Shown: in pieces, positions 25,654-33,695 of the stretch
How positions within the stretch are numbered: position 1 is the first letter of the stretch
Layout of the letters: the number at the start of each line of letters is the position of its first letter
Source of the DNA: CAZKVU01 sp964556475
GTDB lineage: Bacteria; Patescibacteriota; Microgenomatia; UBA1406; HO2-37-13b
Length of the DNA stretch: 64,000 nucleotides
Assembly: GCA_964556475.1 (NCBI GenBank)
Contig: CAZKVU010000005.1
Coordinates: 3,963 to 67,962 of the forward strand
Reading direction: 5' to 3'
Notes under the pieces: generated by a model
The model's database searches: none
What the model was told of the DNA's origin: nothing
The model's input: only the letters and a program-made list of their open reading frames with translations
Position numbers and translations under genes: made by a program

Positions 25654-26679
25654 ATGGTCGGAATTGTTTCATACGGATTTTATATCCCTCAATACAGAAT
25701 CACAACAGATGAAATAGCCTCGCGATGGGGGAAGAATTCTGCTGCTATGAAAAAATCACTTATGATTCATGAGAAGGCAGTGGGTGGTTATGATGAGGAT
25801 GCTTTGACTATGGCATATGAAGCATCGTTAATGGCTTTCCAAAAGTCTCCATGTAAACCAACTGATATGCAGGGTGTGTTTGTTGGATCAGAAAATCATC
25901 CTTATGCTGTCAATCCAACATCAACTTCACTTGCTGAATATTTAGGCGTAGGTAATAATTACACGGGATATGACACACAATTTGCATGTAAAGCCGCTAC
26001 TGGTGCGCTATTTTCAACATTCGGGTTTGTTAAAAGTGGATTGATAAAAAATGGACTCGTGGTGGGAACTGATAAGGCAACAGGAAAACCCGGTGATGCG
26101 CTTGAATACTCTGCAGGATCAGCTGCAGCTGCATTTATTGTTGGTGATGACAATGTGATATTGGAATTCAATGGAGGTGTGTCATTTTCCTCTGATACGC
26201 CGGATTTTTGGCGCCGCGAATCAGCACAATATCCTTCGCATGCTGGTCGCTTTACTGCTGAGCCAGGTTACTTTAAACATATTGTTGGGGCAACTAAATC
26301 ACTTCTCAAAACACATAAAGCACAGGCCTCTGACTTTGATCATGTCATTTTTCATACACCCAATGGTTCATTTCCTGCAAAAGCAGCTCATATCTTAGGA
26401 TTCAAACCTGAACAATCACAGTATGCACGGGTTGTGACCGAGCTCGGAAATTCCTACACGGCATCTGCATTTATCGCTCTTTGTTCAGTTTTGGATTATG
26501 CGAAAGCTCGCGAGCGAATTCTTTTTGTTTCATATGGTTCGGGAGCTGGATCAGACGCATTTATGTTCACTGTTACAAAGGAGATTGAAAAAAGGCGAAA
26601 AGATTTTCATAAGACCCTGCAAAGCAAAACATATATTAACTATGACACATATAGACATTTTATGAATTCAGGTCATTAA
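25654..26679 (+). CDS. Hydroxymethylglutaryl-CoA synthase, archaeal type
   Basis: 341-aa thiolase-fold enzyme that condenses acetoacetyl-CoA with acetyl-CoA. The N-terminus GIVSYGFYIPQYRI is the archaeal-type HMGCS signature, the nucleophile Cys lies in TQFACKAATGAL, and the His/Asn loop is HTPNGSFP with ELGNSYTAS. Length and order fit archaeal enzymes rather than the longer Gram-positive MvaS. It follows the reductase by 1 nt and precedes its partner thiolase by 2 nt. Confidence 0.93.
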   Translation: MVGIVSYGFYIPQYRITTDEIASRWGKNSAAMKKSLMIHEKAVGGYDEDALTMAYEASLMAFQKSPCKPTDMQGVFVGSENHPYAVNPTSTSLAEYLGVGNNYTGYDTQFACKAATGALFSTFGFVKSGLIKNGLVVGTDKATGKPGDALEYSAGSAAAAFIVGDDNVILEFNGGVSFSSDTPDFWRRESAQYPSHAGRFTAEPGYFKHIVGATKSLLKTHKAQASDFDHVIFHTPNGSFPAKAAHILGFKPEQSQYARVVTELGNSYTASAFIALCSVLDYAKARERILFVSYGSGAGSDAFMFTVTKEIEKRRKDFHKTLQSKTYINYDTYRHFMNSGH

Positions 26680-26681
26680 AC

Positions 26682-27833
26682 ATGGTATCAATTATTAGCC
26701 ACTATACAACGCGGTTCGGTGAACTTTGGGAGTCATCATTATATGATCTTGTTGAGGAGGCAGTATTCGGGGCACTCAAAGATGCCCAGCTTGAAAAAGA
26801 GCATATAGACGCTGTTTTTTATGGAAATATGCTTGCTGGAATTTTGGAAAATAATGTACATGGAGGAGCGAGAATCGCTGAAATGTTTGGGAATCATATA
26901 CCAATGTTCAGAATGGAAGCAGCCTGTGCATCAGGAGGAATAGCTTTTCACAATGCATATAATTATATTCAAGCTGGAGCCGCTGATACTGTGCTAGTTG
27001 TTGGAGCTGAAAAAATGACTGATTATCCGGCAGATGTTGTTGTATCAGCTCTGAGCGCTGCAGCAGCAGGTGAAGAACAGGAAGCAGGATTAACATTTCC
27101 CGGTTTATATGGACTTATTGCGAAAGTTTACCTGTCTCAATATAACTATACTGAGGAAGATTTAGCGTACGTTTCTGTGAAGAATCATTATCATGGAACA
27201 CTTAATGCGAAAGCGCAGTTTCGCAAGGAAATTACTGTTGAGGATGTCTTAGCGAGCCCGTATGTAGCTGAGCCTTTGAAAGTTTTAGATTCATCGCCAA
27301 TTTCAGATGGTGCTTCTGCAATTATTTTGACAAAGGACAAAAAGCGTATTAATAAAGCTCGAAATAGCGTGCGTGTTCTAGCATCTGAAGTAGCTACTGA
27401 TTCTATATCATTATCACATCGAAAAAATCTTGATGAGCTTGCCGCAACAGTGCATGCTGCCCGTCGAGCATATACAAAAGCGGGAATTACGGCGAAGGAC
27501 GTTTCTGTTGCAGAAGTACATGATTGTTTTACTATCGCCGAGTTGCTTGCAATGGAAGACTTAGGATTTTTTAAGAAAGGAACAGCAGGAAAGGCTGTAC
27601 GGGATTATGTTACACGTCACGATAATGATAGCGCTGTGACGATCAACACTTCAGGAGGACTTAAGGCTGCAGGACACCCTGTTGGGGCAACGGGTATTAA
27701 GCAAATTGGAGAGATTTTTCTTCAGCTTACTGGCAATGCAGATAAACGGCAAATCAATAAACCTAAATATGGATTAGCACACAATGTTGGAGGGTCTGGA
27801 GGTACAGCAGTTGTTTCATTATTTGGCATTTGA
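26682..27833 (+). CDS. Acetoacetyl-CoA thiolase, archaeal type
   Basis: 383-aa thiolase that makes acetoacetyl-CoA from two acetyl-CoA. The nucleophilic Cys is in RMEAACASGG, and the C-terminal catalytic loop is NTSGGLKAAGHPVGATGIKQI; the second Cys of bacterial thiolases is absent, as in archaeal and SCP2-type thiolases, where this enzyme forms a complex with HMGCS and a DUF35 protein. The DUF35 gene starts 10 nt after its stop. Confidence 0.92.
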   Translation: MVSIISHYTTRFGELWESSLYDLVEEAVFGALKDAQLEKEHIDAVFYGNMLAGILENNVHGGARIAEMFGNHIPMFRMEAACASGGIAFHNAYNYIQAGAADTVLVVGAEKMTDYPADVVVSALSAAAAGEEQEAGLTFPGLYGLIAKVYLSQYNYTEEDLAYVSVKNHYHGTLNAKAQFRKEITVEDVLASPYVAEPLKVLDSSPISDGASAIILTKDKKRINKARNSVRVLASEVATDSISLSHRKNLDELAATVHAARRAYTKAGITAKDVSVAEVHDCFTIAELLAMEDLGFFKKGTAGKAVRDYVTRHDNDSAVTINTSGGLKAAGHPVGATGIKQIGEIFLQLTGNADKRQINKPKYGLAHNVGGSGGTAVVSLFGI

Positions 27834-27843
27834 CAATAAAAAC

Positions 27844-28146
27844 ATGGAAAGTCCAATTAAATTATGGAGGCGTCAAAAAACGGTAAAAAAACTCCTTAAC
27901 CAAAAGGGGAAGATTATTTCATGGACAGTTATTCATGTTGCCGGACATGCATATGCAGAGCATACGCCTTATCCGGTTATTTTAGTTGAATTAACAAATG
28001 GTAAACGGGTGTATGGTCAACTTGTTGATTTTAATGATGAAGATTTGCTAATCGGCCAATCTGTAGCATCAGTGTTACGAATTTTGCGTACGTCAAAAAC
28101 AGACCTTATTGCCTATGGTTTGAAATTTAGGCCAGTAAAGAGTTAA
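27844..28146 (+). CDS. DUF35 OB-fold protein lacking the zinc ribbon
   Basis: 100 aa. The OB-fold part of DUF35 is visible: GKIISWTVIHVAGHAYAEHTPYPVILVELTNGKRVYGQLVDF, then a beta-strand run ending LKFRPV. In archaea the DUF35 subunit bridges thiolase and HMG-CoA synthase and normally carries an N-terminal CxxC...CxxC zinc ribbon; here the protein contains no Cys. The N-terminus is a short basic helix instead. The start at 27844 avoids a 50-nt overlap with thiolase. Its position directly after the two partner genes supports the complex. Confidence 0.82.
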   Translation: MESPIKLWRRQKTVKKLLNQKGKIISWTVIHVAGHAYAEHTPYPVILVELTNGKRVYGQLVDFNDEDLLIGQSVASVLRILRTSKTDLIAYGLKFRPVKS

Positions 28147-28163
28147 CGACCAGAAGAAAAATT

Positions 28164-29105
28164 ATGTCAAAAAAGTTTATAACATATTCAGCACCGGGGA
28201 AGATAATTTTATCTGGCGAACATACCGTTTTATATGGAAAGTGTGCATTAATTTCTGCAATTGATAGAAGGCTGACGTTTTCTATTTCAGAGGGATACCA
28301 AAAGAAAGATAACAACGTAGATTTTATTGGCGATATTGTCAAAAAATACTTGGAGGAAAATTCGATACTTATACAAAAGAAACATTATCATATCAATGTA
28401 AAATCACTCATACCGCGCAACAGAGGCATGGGTTCGTCTGGAGCCTTCGCAGTAGCGGGAGTTGCAGCGTTTTTAGAGTTTTTTTCCGGTAGGAAAGATT
28501 TTGATCTTGAGGTTGTAAATAATCTGGCCTTCCAAGTAGAAAAGCGTTTTCATGGAAAACCATCTGGCGTTGATCAAACAACATCGTGCTTTGGTGGCCT
28601 TGTTTTTTTTAGAAAAGAGTTTGAGTTTCTGAAAGGCATTTATAAACTTAACTTCAAAATTCCGAAGAATATAGGCGATGGTTTATTCTTAGTTGATTCT
28701 GGCCGCCCAAAAGAAAATACAGCAGCTATGGTGAAGCACGTGGGCGATCTCTACAACTCAAAAACAAAACAAGCACAAGACATTATGAATGAATTAGAAA
28801 AAGTAACAAAACGGGTTGTTGTGTCTATTATGAAAGAAGATAAGAAATTTTTTGATGAAAACATTGATAAAGCTGGAGATTTACTCGATGAATTAGGTAT
28901 TGTATCAGCCCAAACACGAAAAATTATCAGAGGGATCAGGCAATTTGGATCATGTAAAGTGACAGGTGCTGGTGGTGTGCAAACTCATTCCGGATTTTTG
29001 CTGTGCTCCATTCGTGATACATCTATCTTTAAGAAATATTGTGAGGGTCAAGGTTTGAAAGTATTGAAATTTATGCCATCTCAGGATGGGCTGAAAAGGC
29101 TATGA
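28164..29105 (+). CDS. GHMP kinase, mevalonate kinase-like
   Basis: 313 aa. Motif 1 SAPGKIILSGEHTVLYGK, motif 2 RNRGMGSSGAFAVAG (phosphate loop), and HGKPSGVDQTTSCFGG, the last being typical of mevalonate kinase, which phosphorylates the 5-hydroxyl. Motif 3 is KVTGAGGVQTHSGF, a weakened form of the usual GAGGGG. It overlaps the next kinase gene by 4 nt. Confidence 0.85.
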   Translation: MSKKFITYSAPGKIILSGEHTVLYGKCALISAIDRRLTFSISEGYQKKDNNVDFIGDIVKKYLEENSILIQKKHYHINVKSLIPRNRGMGSSGAFAVAGVAAFLEFFSGRKDFDLEVVNNLAFQVEKRFHGKPSGVDQTTSCFGGLVFFRKEFEFLKGIYKLNFKIPKNIGDGLFLVDSGRPKENTAAMVKHVGDLYNSKTKQAQDIMNELEKVTKRVVVSIMKEDKKFFDENIDKAGDLLDELGIVSAQTRKIIRGIRQFGSCKVTGAGGVQTHSGFLLCSIRDTSIFKKYCEGQGLKVLKFMPSQDGLKRL

Positions 29106-30016
29106 CAATTAGATCAACCGCACCAGGTAAGCTCATTCTCCTTGGGGAACATGCTGTTGTATACGGACATCCGTGTATTATTACCGCAGTCGGTCAGGCT
29201 ATACATGCTGAAGTAGCTGTCAATAACACATCTGAAGATTTAGTTATCGCGCCACAAGTTGCCAAAACAGACTTTATTGATGAACTTGTCAAATATATGA
29301 AGAAGAAATATAACATTCAGCAGGGAATACGTATAGAAACGCATGCGGATTTTTCAGATCAAACAGGGCTTGGATCATCATCTGCGGCAACGGTTGTCGC
29401 GTGCAAAGGTATAAATGCACTTTTCAATCTTGGTTTATCGCAACAGGAAATATTTAATATATGTTTTGAAACGGTAGTTATGGTTCAAGGATCCGGATCG
29501 GGCGCTGATATTGCGTCTGCTGTGTATGAAGGTACTGTCTATTTCCAAAATAAAGGTGAGATCGTTGAATCTGTAAATTGTTCTGATCTACAAATTGTGA
29601 TTGGAAATACATTGCATAAAGCATCAACGCGTGATTATATTCAGAAGGTAGCAAAGCTTCGCGAAGAGAAGCCACATTTCGTCGATTCAATTTTTCAAGG
29701 AATTGCTGAATTAGTTCATCAAGGGAGAAAACAACTTGAGGAGAAAAATTATCAGAAATTTGGAAACATCGTAAATGAGAATCAATCATTACTGCACGAG
29801 CTCGAGGTTAGCTCGGACAAACTTGATAGCATGATACATGCGGCACGGGAAGCAGGCGCATTTGGTGCGAAATTGTCTGGCGCCGGTGGAGGCGATAATA
29901 TGTTTGCTGTTGTGTCAGCTGATACAAAAAAATCCGTCGAGAAGGCAATAGAAAAAGCTGGAGGAAAAATAATTCACGTGGATATTAATTATTCATCACA
30001 AAACCCACTATCATGA
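29102..30016 (+). CDS. GHMP kinase, probable phosphomevalonate kinase
   Basis: 304 aa. Motif 1 STAPGKLILLGEHAVVYGHP, motif 2 TGLGSSSAATVVA and motif 3 GAKLSGAGGGDNMFA are strong. The region GSGSGADIASAVYEGTVYF is closer to phosphomevalonate kinases than to the mevalonate kinase HGxPSGxD motif. With the mevalonate kinase-like gene before it and a decarboxylase after it, phosphomevalonate kinase is the likely role, but the two kinases could be assigned the other way round. It overlaps the decarboxylase gene by 4 nt. Confidence 0.78.
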   Translation: MTIRSTAPGKLILLGEHAVVYGHPCIITAVGQAIHAEVAVNNTSEDLVIAPQVAKTDFIDELVKYMKKKYNIQQGIRIETHADFSDQTGLGSSSAATVVACKGINALFNLGLSQQEIFNICFETVVMVQGSGSGADIASAVYEGTVYFQNKGEIVESVNCSDLQIVIGNTLHKASTRDYIQKVAKLREEKPHFVDSIFQGIAELVHQGRKQLEEKNYQKFGNIVNENQSLLHELEVSSDKLDSMIHAAREAGAFGAKLSGAGGGDNMFAVVSADTKKSVEKAIEKAGGKIIHVDINYSSQNPLS

Positions 30017-31002
30017 TGAAGGCAACTGCTGTATCACATCCTGATGTTGCTTTAATAAAATATTGGGGAAAGAAACCTGGCTTTGAGGAATTGCGTCTTC
30101 CGGCAAATGGCAGTATTTCGATGGTACTCAGCGACTTGCAAACAATAACAACTGTTGAGTTTTCTGAAAAATATTCAAATGATACCGTTATGATAGGACA
30201 AAAAGACATTCAAGGTGTGCAAAAGGAGCGTGTTTCTGAGCAACTTGATAGAATCCGGCTACAAGCGAGAATAACATTAAAAGCGCGAGTACAGTCAGAA
30301 AATAATTTTCCGATGAGCGCAGGAATTTCATCATCTGCATCCGGACTTTCAGCGCTTACTGTTGCCGCAGCCGAAGCAGCAGGTTTACGCATGTCTAAAA
30401 AAGAACTCTCGATTTTAGCTCGCAAGGCCTCTGGATCAGCTTGTAGACCAATCATGGATGGATTTGTTGAATGGTTCGATGGAGATACTGATGAAACGTC
30501 ATATGCAGAAAGTTTTTTGCCGCCAGAGCATTGGAATATACGCGATGTTGTCGCGGTTATCAGTCATAAAGAGAAGTCTGTGCCAACCTCAGATGGTATG
30601 GCAGCTGCGGAAACAAGCCCTTTCTTCATAGAACGACTTAAAAAAATGCCGGATAAAATTAAGATCGCTAAAAAACTGATTCAGGAGAGAAATTTTCAGG
30701 AATTCGGCGAGCTTATTGAATCAGAAGCACTTGAAATGCATGCAATCGCGCTCACGTCACAACCACCATTGATATATTGGTTACCAGAGACCGTGCTTCT
30801 TATGCATGAAGTTCAACAATGGCGCAAAAATGGCCTCGAAGCTTATTTCACCATAAATACAGGCCAGAATGTGCACATCATATGTGAAGAAAAAAATGTA
30901 CAGGAAGTTCAAAATCGCCTTGGTTCACTTGCCATAGTGAAAAAAATGATCGTAAATCAACCTTCAGAAGGAACGCACGTGATTGATGAACACCTTTTTT
31001 GA
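30013..31002 (+). CDS. mvaD: Diphosphomevalonate decarboxylase family, with catalytic Asp replaced
   Basis: 329-aa GHMP-fold decarboxylase. Signatures include ALIKYWGKK, SAGISSSASGLSAL, ASGSACRPIMDGFVEW and VPTSDGM. In characterised enzymes a late loop reads DAGPN, whose Asp is the catalytic base; here the equivalent stretch is TINTGQNVHII, with Asn encoded by AAT at about 30854-30856. The enzyme may have altered chemistry or use another base. It closes the mevalonate operon; its stop is 8 nt before the stop of the convergent pilin-like gene. Confidence 0.88.
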   Translation: MMKATAVSHPDVALIKYWGKKPGFEELRLPANGSISMVLSDLQTITTVEFSEKYSNDTVMIGQKDIQGVQKERVSEQLDRIRLQARITLKARVQSENNFPMSAGISSSASGLSALTVAAAEAAGLRMSKKELSILARKASGSACRPIMDGFVEWFDGDTDETSYAESFLPPEHWNIRDVVAVISHKEKSVPTSDGMAAAETSPFFIERLKKMPDKIKIAKKLIQERNFQEFGELIESEALEMHAIALTSQPPLIYWLPETVLLMHEVQQWRKNGLEAYFTINTGQNVHIICEEKNVQEVQNRLGSLAIVKKMIVNQPSEGTHVIDEHLF

Positions 31003-31009
31003 GCATCAC

Positions 31010-31492
31010 CTAACAAGGCGTCTGTCTGCCGCCGCCAGCAGGAGGATTACATGGAGGAATTCCAGAGCCAGTCCCTGTTCCCGAACTGGATCCGCTTGAA
31101 CTCGATTCGCCAAGTCTTGGTAGGCTAAACTTGAATCCTCCATCCGGGGTTCGTTGAATAATACCAAATACATTGGTGATAAAGAGCCACAAAGCAAGAG
31201 CGACGATCAAAACAACAATGCCAATAACTGCGTTGATAATTTTTTGACGTGCTTTAGCTGCATTATCTGGATCACCACCTGAAGTAATATAGTCTAACGC
31301 TCCCCAGAGCATATAAATAAGCACTGCTATGCCAGCTATAACAAATACGAATCGGATGCCAAATACGAAAACCGTTGCAAGGCTTTCTTCTACCTTTCCG
31401 TTATATAAAATTGATGGCCCAGTCTTGACTTCTACTTTACCAAAAATATCCGCAGCATCTCTTAAGGTATTTTGAGCTTGTGCAAGCAACAT
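31010..31492 (-). CDS. T4SS pilin-like small membrane protein A
   Basis: 160 aa. Two hydrophobic helices (about residues 40-65 and 85-110) flank the loop WGALDYITSGGDPDNAAKARQKI, the hallmark of the CPR pilin-like family related to TrbC/VirB2. A Ser/Gly-rich tail ends in CNPPAGGGRQTPC with two Cys. It follows protein B by 2 nt, so they form one operon. Its 3' end converges on the decarboxylase gene. Confidence 0.8.
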   Translation of the reverse strand: MLLAQAQNTLRDAADIFGKVEVKTGPSILYNGKVEESLATVFVFGIRFVFVIAGIAVLIYMLWGALDYITSGGDPDNAAKARQKIINAVIGIVVLIVALALWLFITNVFGIIQRTPDGGFKFSLPRLGESSSSGSSSGTGTGSGIPPCNPPAGGGRQTPC

Positions 31493-31494
31493 AA

Positions 31495-31800
31495 TTAAAC
31501 AAAAACGTCAACTCCTAAAATGAAACCTAATACTTTAACTATAACAAAACTGAGAACAATAATAATAAACCCGAAAAATGCATAAAGGAACATTGTACGG
31601 GCAGCTGCAACACGTTCTGGATCTCCACCAGCTGTAATAATCATGAATGATGCCCTGAAGAGAATGAAAAGTAGTACAATCGCTGATCCAACAAGCAAAA
31701 TCGGAATGAGAACGTTGGTGAATGTACTGATATTAACGAATCTCGCAGGAGGGAAATATGTTGGCAGTGTTTTCTCATCAACTTGCGCGAGCAGGTGCAT
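31495..31800 (-). CDS. T4SS pilin-like small membrane protein B
   Basis: 101 aa with two hydrophobic helices flanking FMIITAGGDPERVAAARTMFLY, the same motif as protein A. Probably a subunit of a pilus or channel in the cytoplasmic membrane; the C-terminus is hydrophobic (GFILGVDVFV). First gene of a two-gene operon. Confidence 0.82.
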   Translation of the reverse strand: MHLLAQVDEKTLPTYFPPARFVNISTFTNVLIPILLVGSAIVLLFILFRASFMIITAGGDPERVAAARTMFLYAFFGFIIIVLSFVIVKVLGFILGVDVFV

Positions 31801-31813
31801 ATCTTTGAGTATA
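31801..31813 (-). promoter_or_regulatory. Leaderless-type -10 box for the pilin-like operon
   Basis: TATACT on the minus strand (31808-31813), 7 nt before the ATG at 31800. Confidence 0.5.
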
Positions 31814-31837
31814 CTCTATTCAAAAAAGACTATCTAG

Positions 31838-31857
31838 TATAAAGGAGTACCTTTGAA
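31838..31857 (+). repeat. Dyad-symmetric direct repeat, copy 1
   Basis: TATAAAGGAGTACCTTTGAA. Its core AAAGG-AGTA-CCTTT is a 5-bp inverted repeat around AGTA. A second copy lies 52 nt downstream. Confidence 0.7.
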
Positions 31858-31889
31858 GTTTCGCTTTTGCAAAACATACCTATCGAAAC

Positions 31890-31909
31890 TATAATGGAGT
31901 ACCATTGAA
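31890..31909 (+). repeat. Dyad-symmetric direct repeat, copy 2
   Basis: TATAATGGAGTACCATTGAA. It differs from copy 1 at two positions that pair with each other in the inverted repeat (AATGG-AGTA-CCATT), so the dyad is kept. Lies between the pilin-like operon and uppS. Confidence 0.7.
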
Positions 31910-31922
31910 ACCCCTTCGGGAT

Positions 31923-31935
31923 TATAATAATCTTC
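31923..31935 (+). promoter_or_regulatory. Leaderless-type -10 box for uppS
   Basis: Perfect TATAAT (31923-31928), 7 nt before the ATG at 31936. Confidence 0.5.
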
Positions 31936-32631
31936 ATGAATAGTGAGCTCCCGAATCACGTCGCCCTGATTCTTGATGGTAATAGACGATGGGCAAAACA
32001 GCACCATCTTCCATCAATTGAGGGCCATAGGAAAGGAGCTGGAACAATTCGTAAAATAATTAGATATCTAGCGGCGAAAGGTGTTCATACGATAACTATT
32101 TGGATTTTTTCGACTGAGAACTGGAACAGGGATGAAGATCAGGTACATGGATTAATGAAGCTTTTTGAGGAATTTGCAGGTGCATATTTAAAGGATGCTG
32201 AAGAAGAAGGAATGAGAATCTGTCACCTTGGTCGTAAAGATAGGTTAAGCGAATCATTGCGTAACAAAATCGCAGAATTCGAAGCAAAAACATCGCATTT
32301 TGAAAAAAATACATTAAATATTGCATTGGATTATGGAGGGAGAGATGAGCTCATTCGGGCATTTACAAAACTCTCAGAATCATCTGGTAGTGATAAGTCA
32401 ATTACAGAAAAAAATATTGATGCCGCTCTTGATACAGCCGGACAAAAATATCCGAATCCTGATATGATTATTCGGACAGGTGGTGAGCAGCGTATATCCG
32501 GATTTATGCTGTGGCAGGGTGCTTATGCAGAATATTTTTTTACCGATACGCTTTTGCCGGATTTATCTGAGAATGAGATAGAGAATATGTTGTCAGAGTA
32601 TGCACAACGACAGCGCAGATATGGAGCATAA
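31936..32631 (+). CDS. uppS: Polyprenyl (undecaprenyl) diphosphate synthase, cis type
   Basis: 231-aa cis-prenyltransferase that extends a short prenyl diphosphate with IPP to the lipid carrier used for wall and surface glycan synthesis. Motifs: LILDGNRRWAK with the catalytic Asp, GHRKGAGTIRK, FSTENWNRD, and RTGGEQRISGFMLWQGAYAEYFF. It uses IPP from the mevalonate route encoded just upstream. The Fic gene follows by 11 nt. Confidence 0.95.
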   Translation: MNSELPNHVALILDGNRRWAKQHHLPSIEGHRKGAGTIRKIIRYLAAKGVHTITIWIFSTENWNRDEDQVHGLMKLFEEFAGAYLKDAEEEGMRICHLGRKDRLSESLRNKIAEFEAKTSHFEKNTLNIALDYGGRDELIRAFTKLSESSGSDKSITEKNIDAALDTAGQKYPNPDMIIRTGGEQRISGFMLWQGAYAEYFFTDTLLPDLSENEIENMLSEYAQRQRRYGA

Positions 32632-32642
32632 AATCAATAAAA

Positions 32643-33686
32643 ATGTTTAATCCAACTTTTTCCATAACAAATAAAATACTCAAAAATATTGGAGTCATCG
32701 AGGCGTCCAGGGAAGTTATTAATGACTCTCCATTACTTCCTTTATGGGAAAAAAGATTCAAGGAAGATGCTGTTATCAGAACAGCTCATCATGGTACACA
32801 TATTGAGGGAAATAGACTGAATTTAAGCGAAGCAAAAGAGGTTTTGATGGGAGGAGATGTGGTTGGGAGGGCGCGAGATGTTCAGGAAGTTATAAACTAT
32901 CGCCGAACTCTGCAGGTTATTGAGGATGAAGCAGAAAGAGATATTAAAAGAATTACAGATGGGACTATCAAAAAGCTCCATAGAACAGTTGTTGCAGGGA
33001 TTTTAAATCCTGAGCAGATTGGCGAATTCAGAACAAAGCAGGTTGTGATTAGAAATAGCGAGAATGGTGAGATTACTTTTCGTCCGCCTGCAGCAGTTGA
33101 AGTACCATTCCTTATTCGAGAATTTTTATACTGGCTTAATAAGACAACTTCTGACGATTTGCACCCAGTGCTCAAAGCAGGGATAGCTCATCATGAATTA
33201 GTGCGCATTCATCCGTTTATTGACGGAAACGGACGTGTCGCTCGGGCGCTTGTCACCTTGATTTTGTATCTGGATGGGTATGATATTCGACAGTTCTTCT
33301 CACTTGAGGAATATTACGACAAAGATGCGCTCTCATATTATGAAAATCTACAAAAGGCCTCAGGAGGGGATATCAGCGCGTGGCTTGAATATTTTGTTCT
33401 TGGTGTAGCTATAGAGTTTGAACGAATAAAGAAAAAAATTCTGAAATTATCAAAAGATACCTATCTTAAAGAAAAACTTGGGGGGAAGCAGGTGTTTATC
33501 ACCGAAAGGCAAACCCGGATTATTGAGTATATTCAGAGCGTTGGGTACGTCCAGAACAAAATGTTTGGCGATATGGTTGAAGATGTATCTGAAGATACAA
33601 TTCTGCGGGATCTAACAGACCTTATTGATAAAGGAATCGTTAAGAAGGTCGGCAGCACGAAAGCCGCTCGATACGAGATGGTGTAA
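32643..33686 (+). CDS. Fic domain protein with C-terminal winged helix
   Basis: 347-aa Fic protein, an AMP-transferring or related nucleotidyl enzyme. Active site HPFIDGNGRVARAL fits HxFxDGNGRxxR. The N-terminal HGTHIEGNRLNLSEA resembles the autoinhibitory helix, but the S/T four residues before Glu of the usual (S/T)xxxE(G/N) motif is Gly here. The C-terminus, about residues 275-345 (ITERQTRIIEYI...TILRDLTDLIDKGIV), is a DNA-binding winged helix. The cellular target is unknown. Confidence 0.9.
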   Translation: MFNPTFSITNKILKNIGVIEASREVINDSPLLPLWEKRFKEDAVIRTAHHGTHIEGNRLNLSEAKEVLMGGDVVGRARDVQEVINYRRTLQVIEDEAERDIKRITDGTIKKLHRTVVAGILNPEQIGEFRTKQVVIRNSENGEITFRPPAAVEVPFLIREFLYWLNKTTSDDLHPVLKAGIAHHELVRIHPFIDGNGRVARALVTLILYLDGYDIRQFFSLEEYYDKDALSYYENLQKASGGDISAWLEYFVLGVAIEFERIKKKILKLSKDTYLKEKLGGKQVFITERQTRIIEYIQSVGYVQNKMFGDMVEDVSEDTILRDLTDLIDKGIVKKVGSTKAARYEMV

Positions 33687-33695
33687 CAATGTATT

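Noticed and set aside
31908..31922. CCC-CTTC-GGG as a terminator
   Set aside because: The stem is only 3-4 bp and is followed by the uppS -10 box rather than a T-tract.
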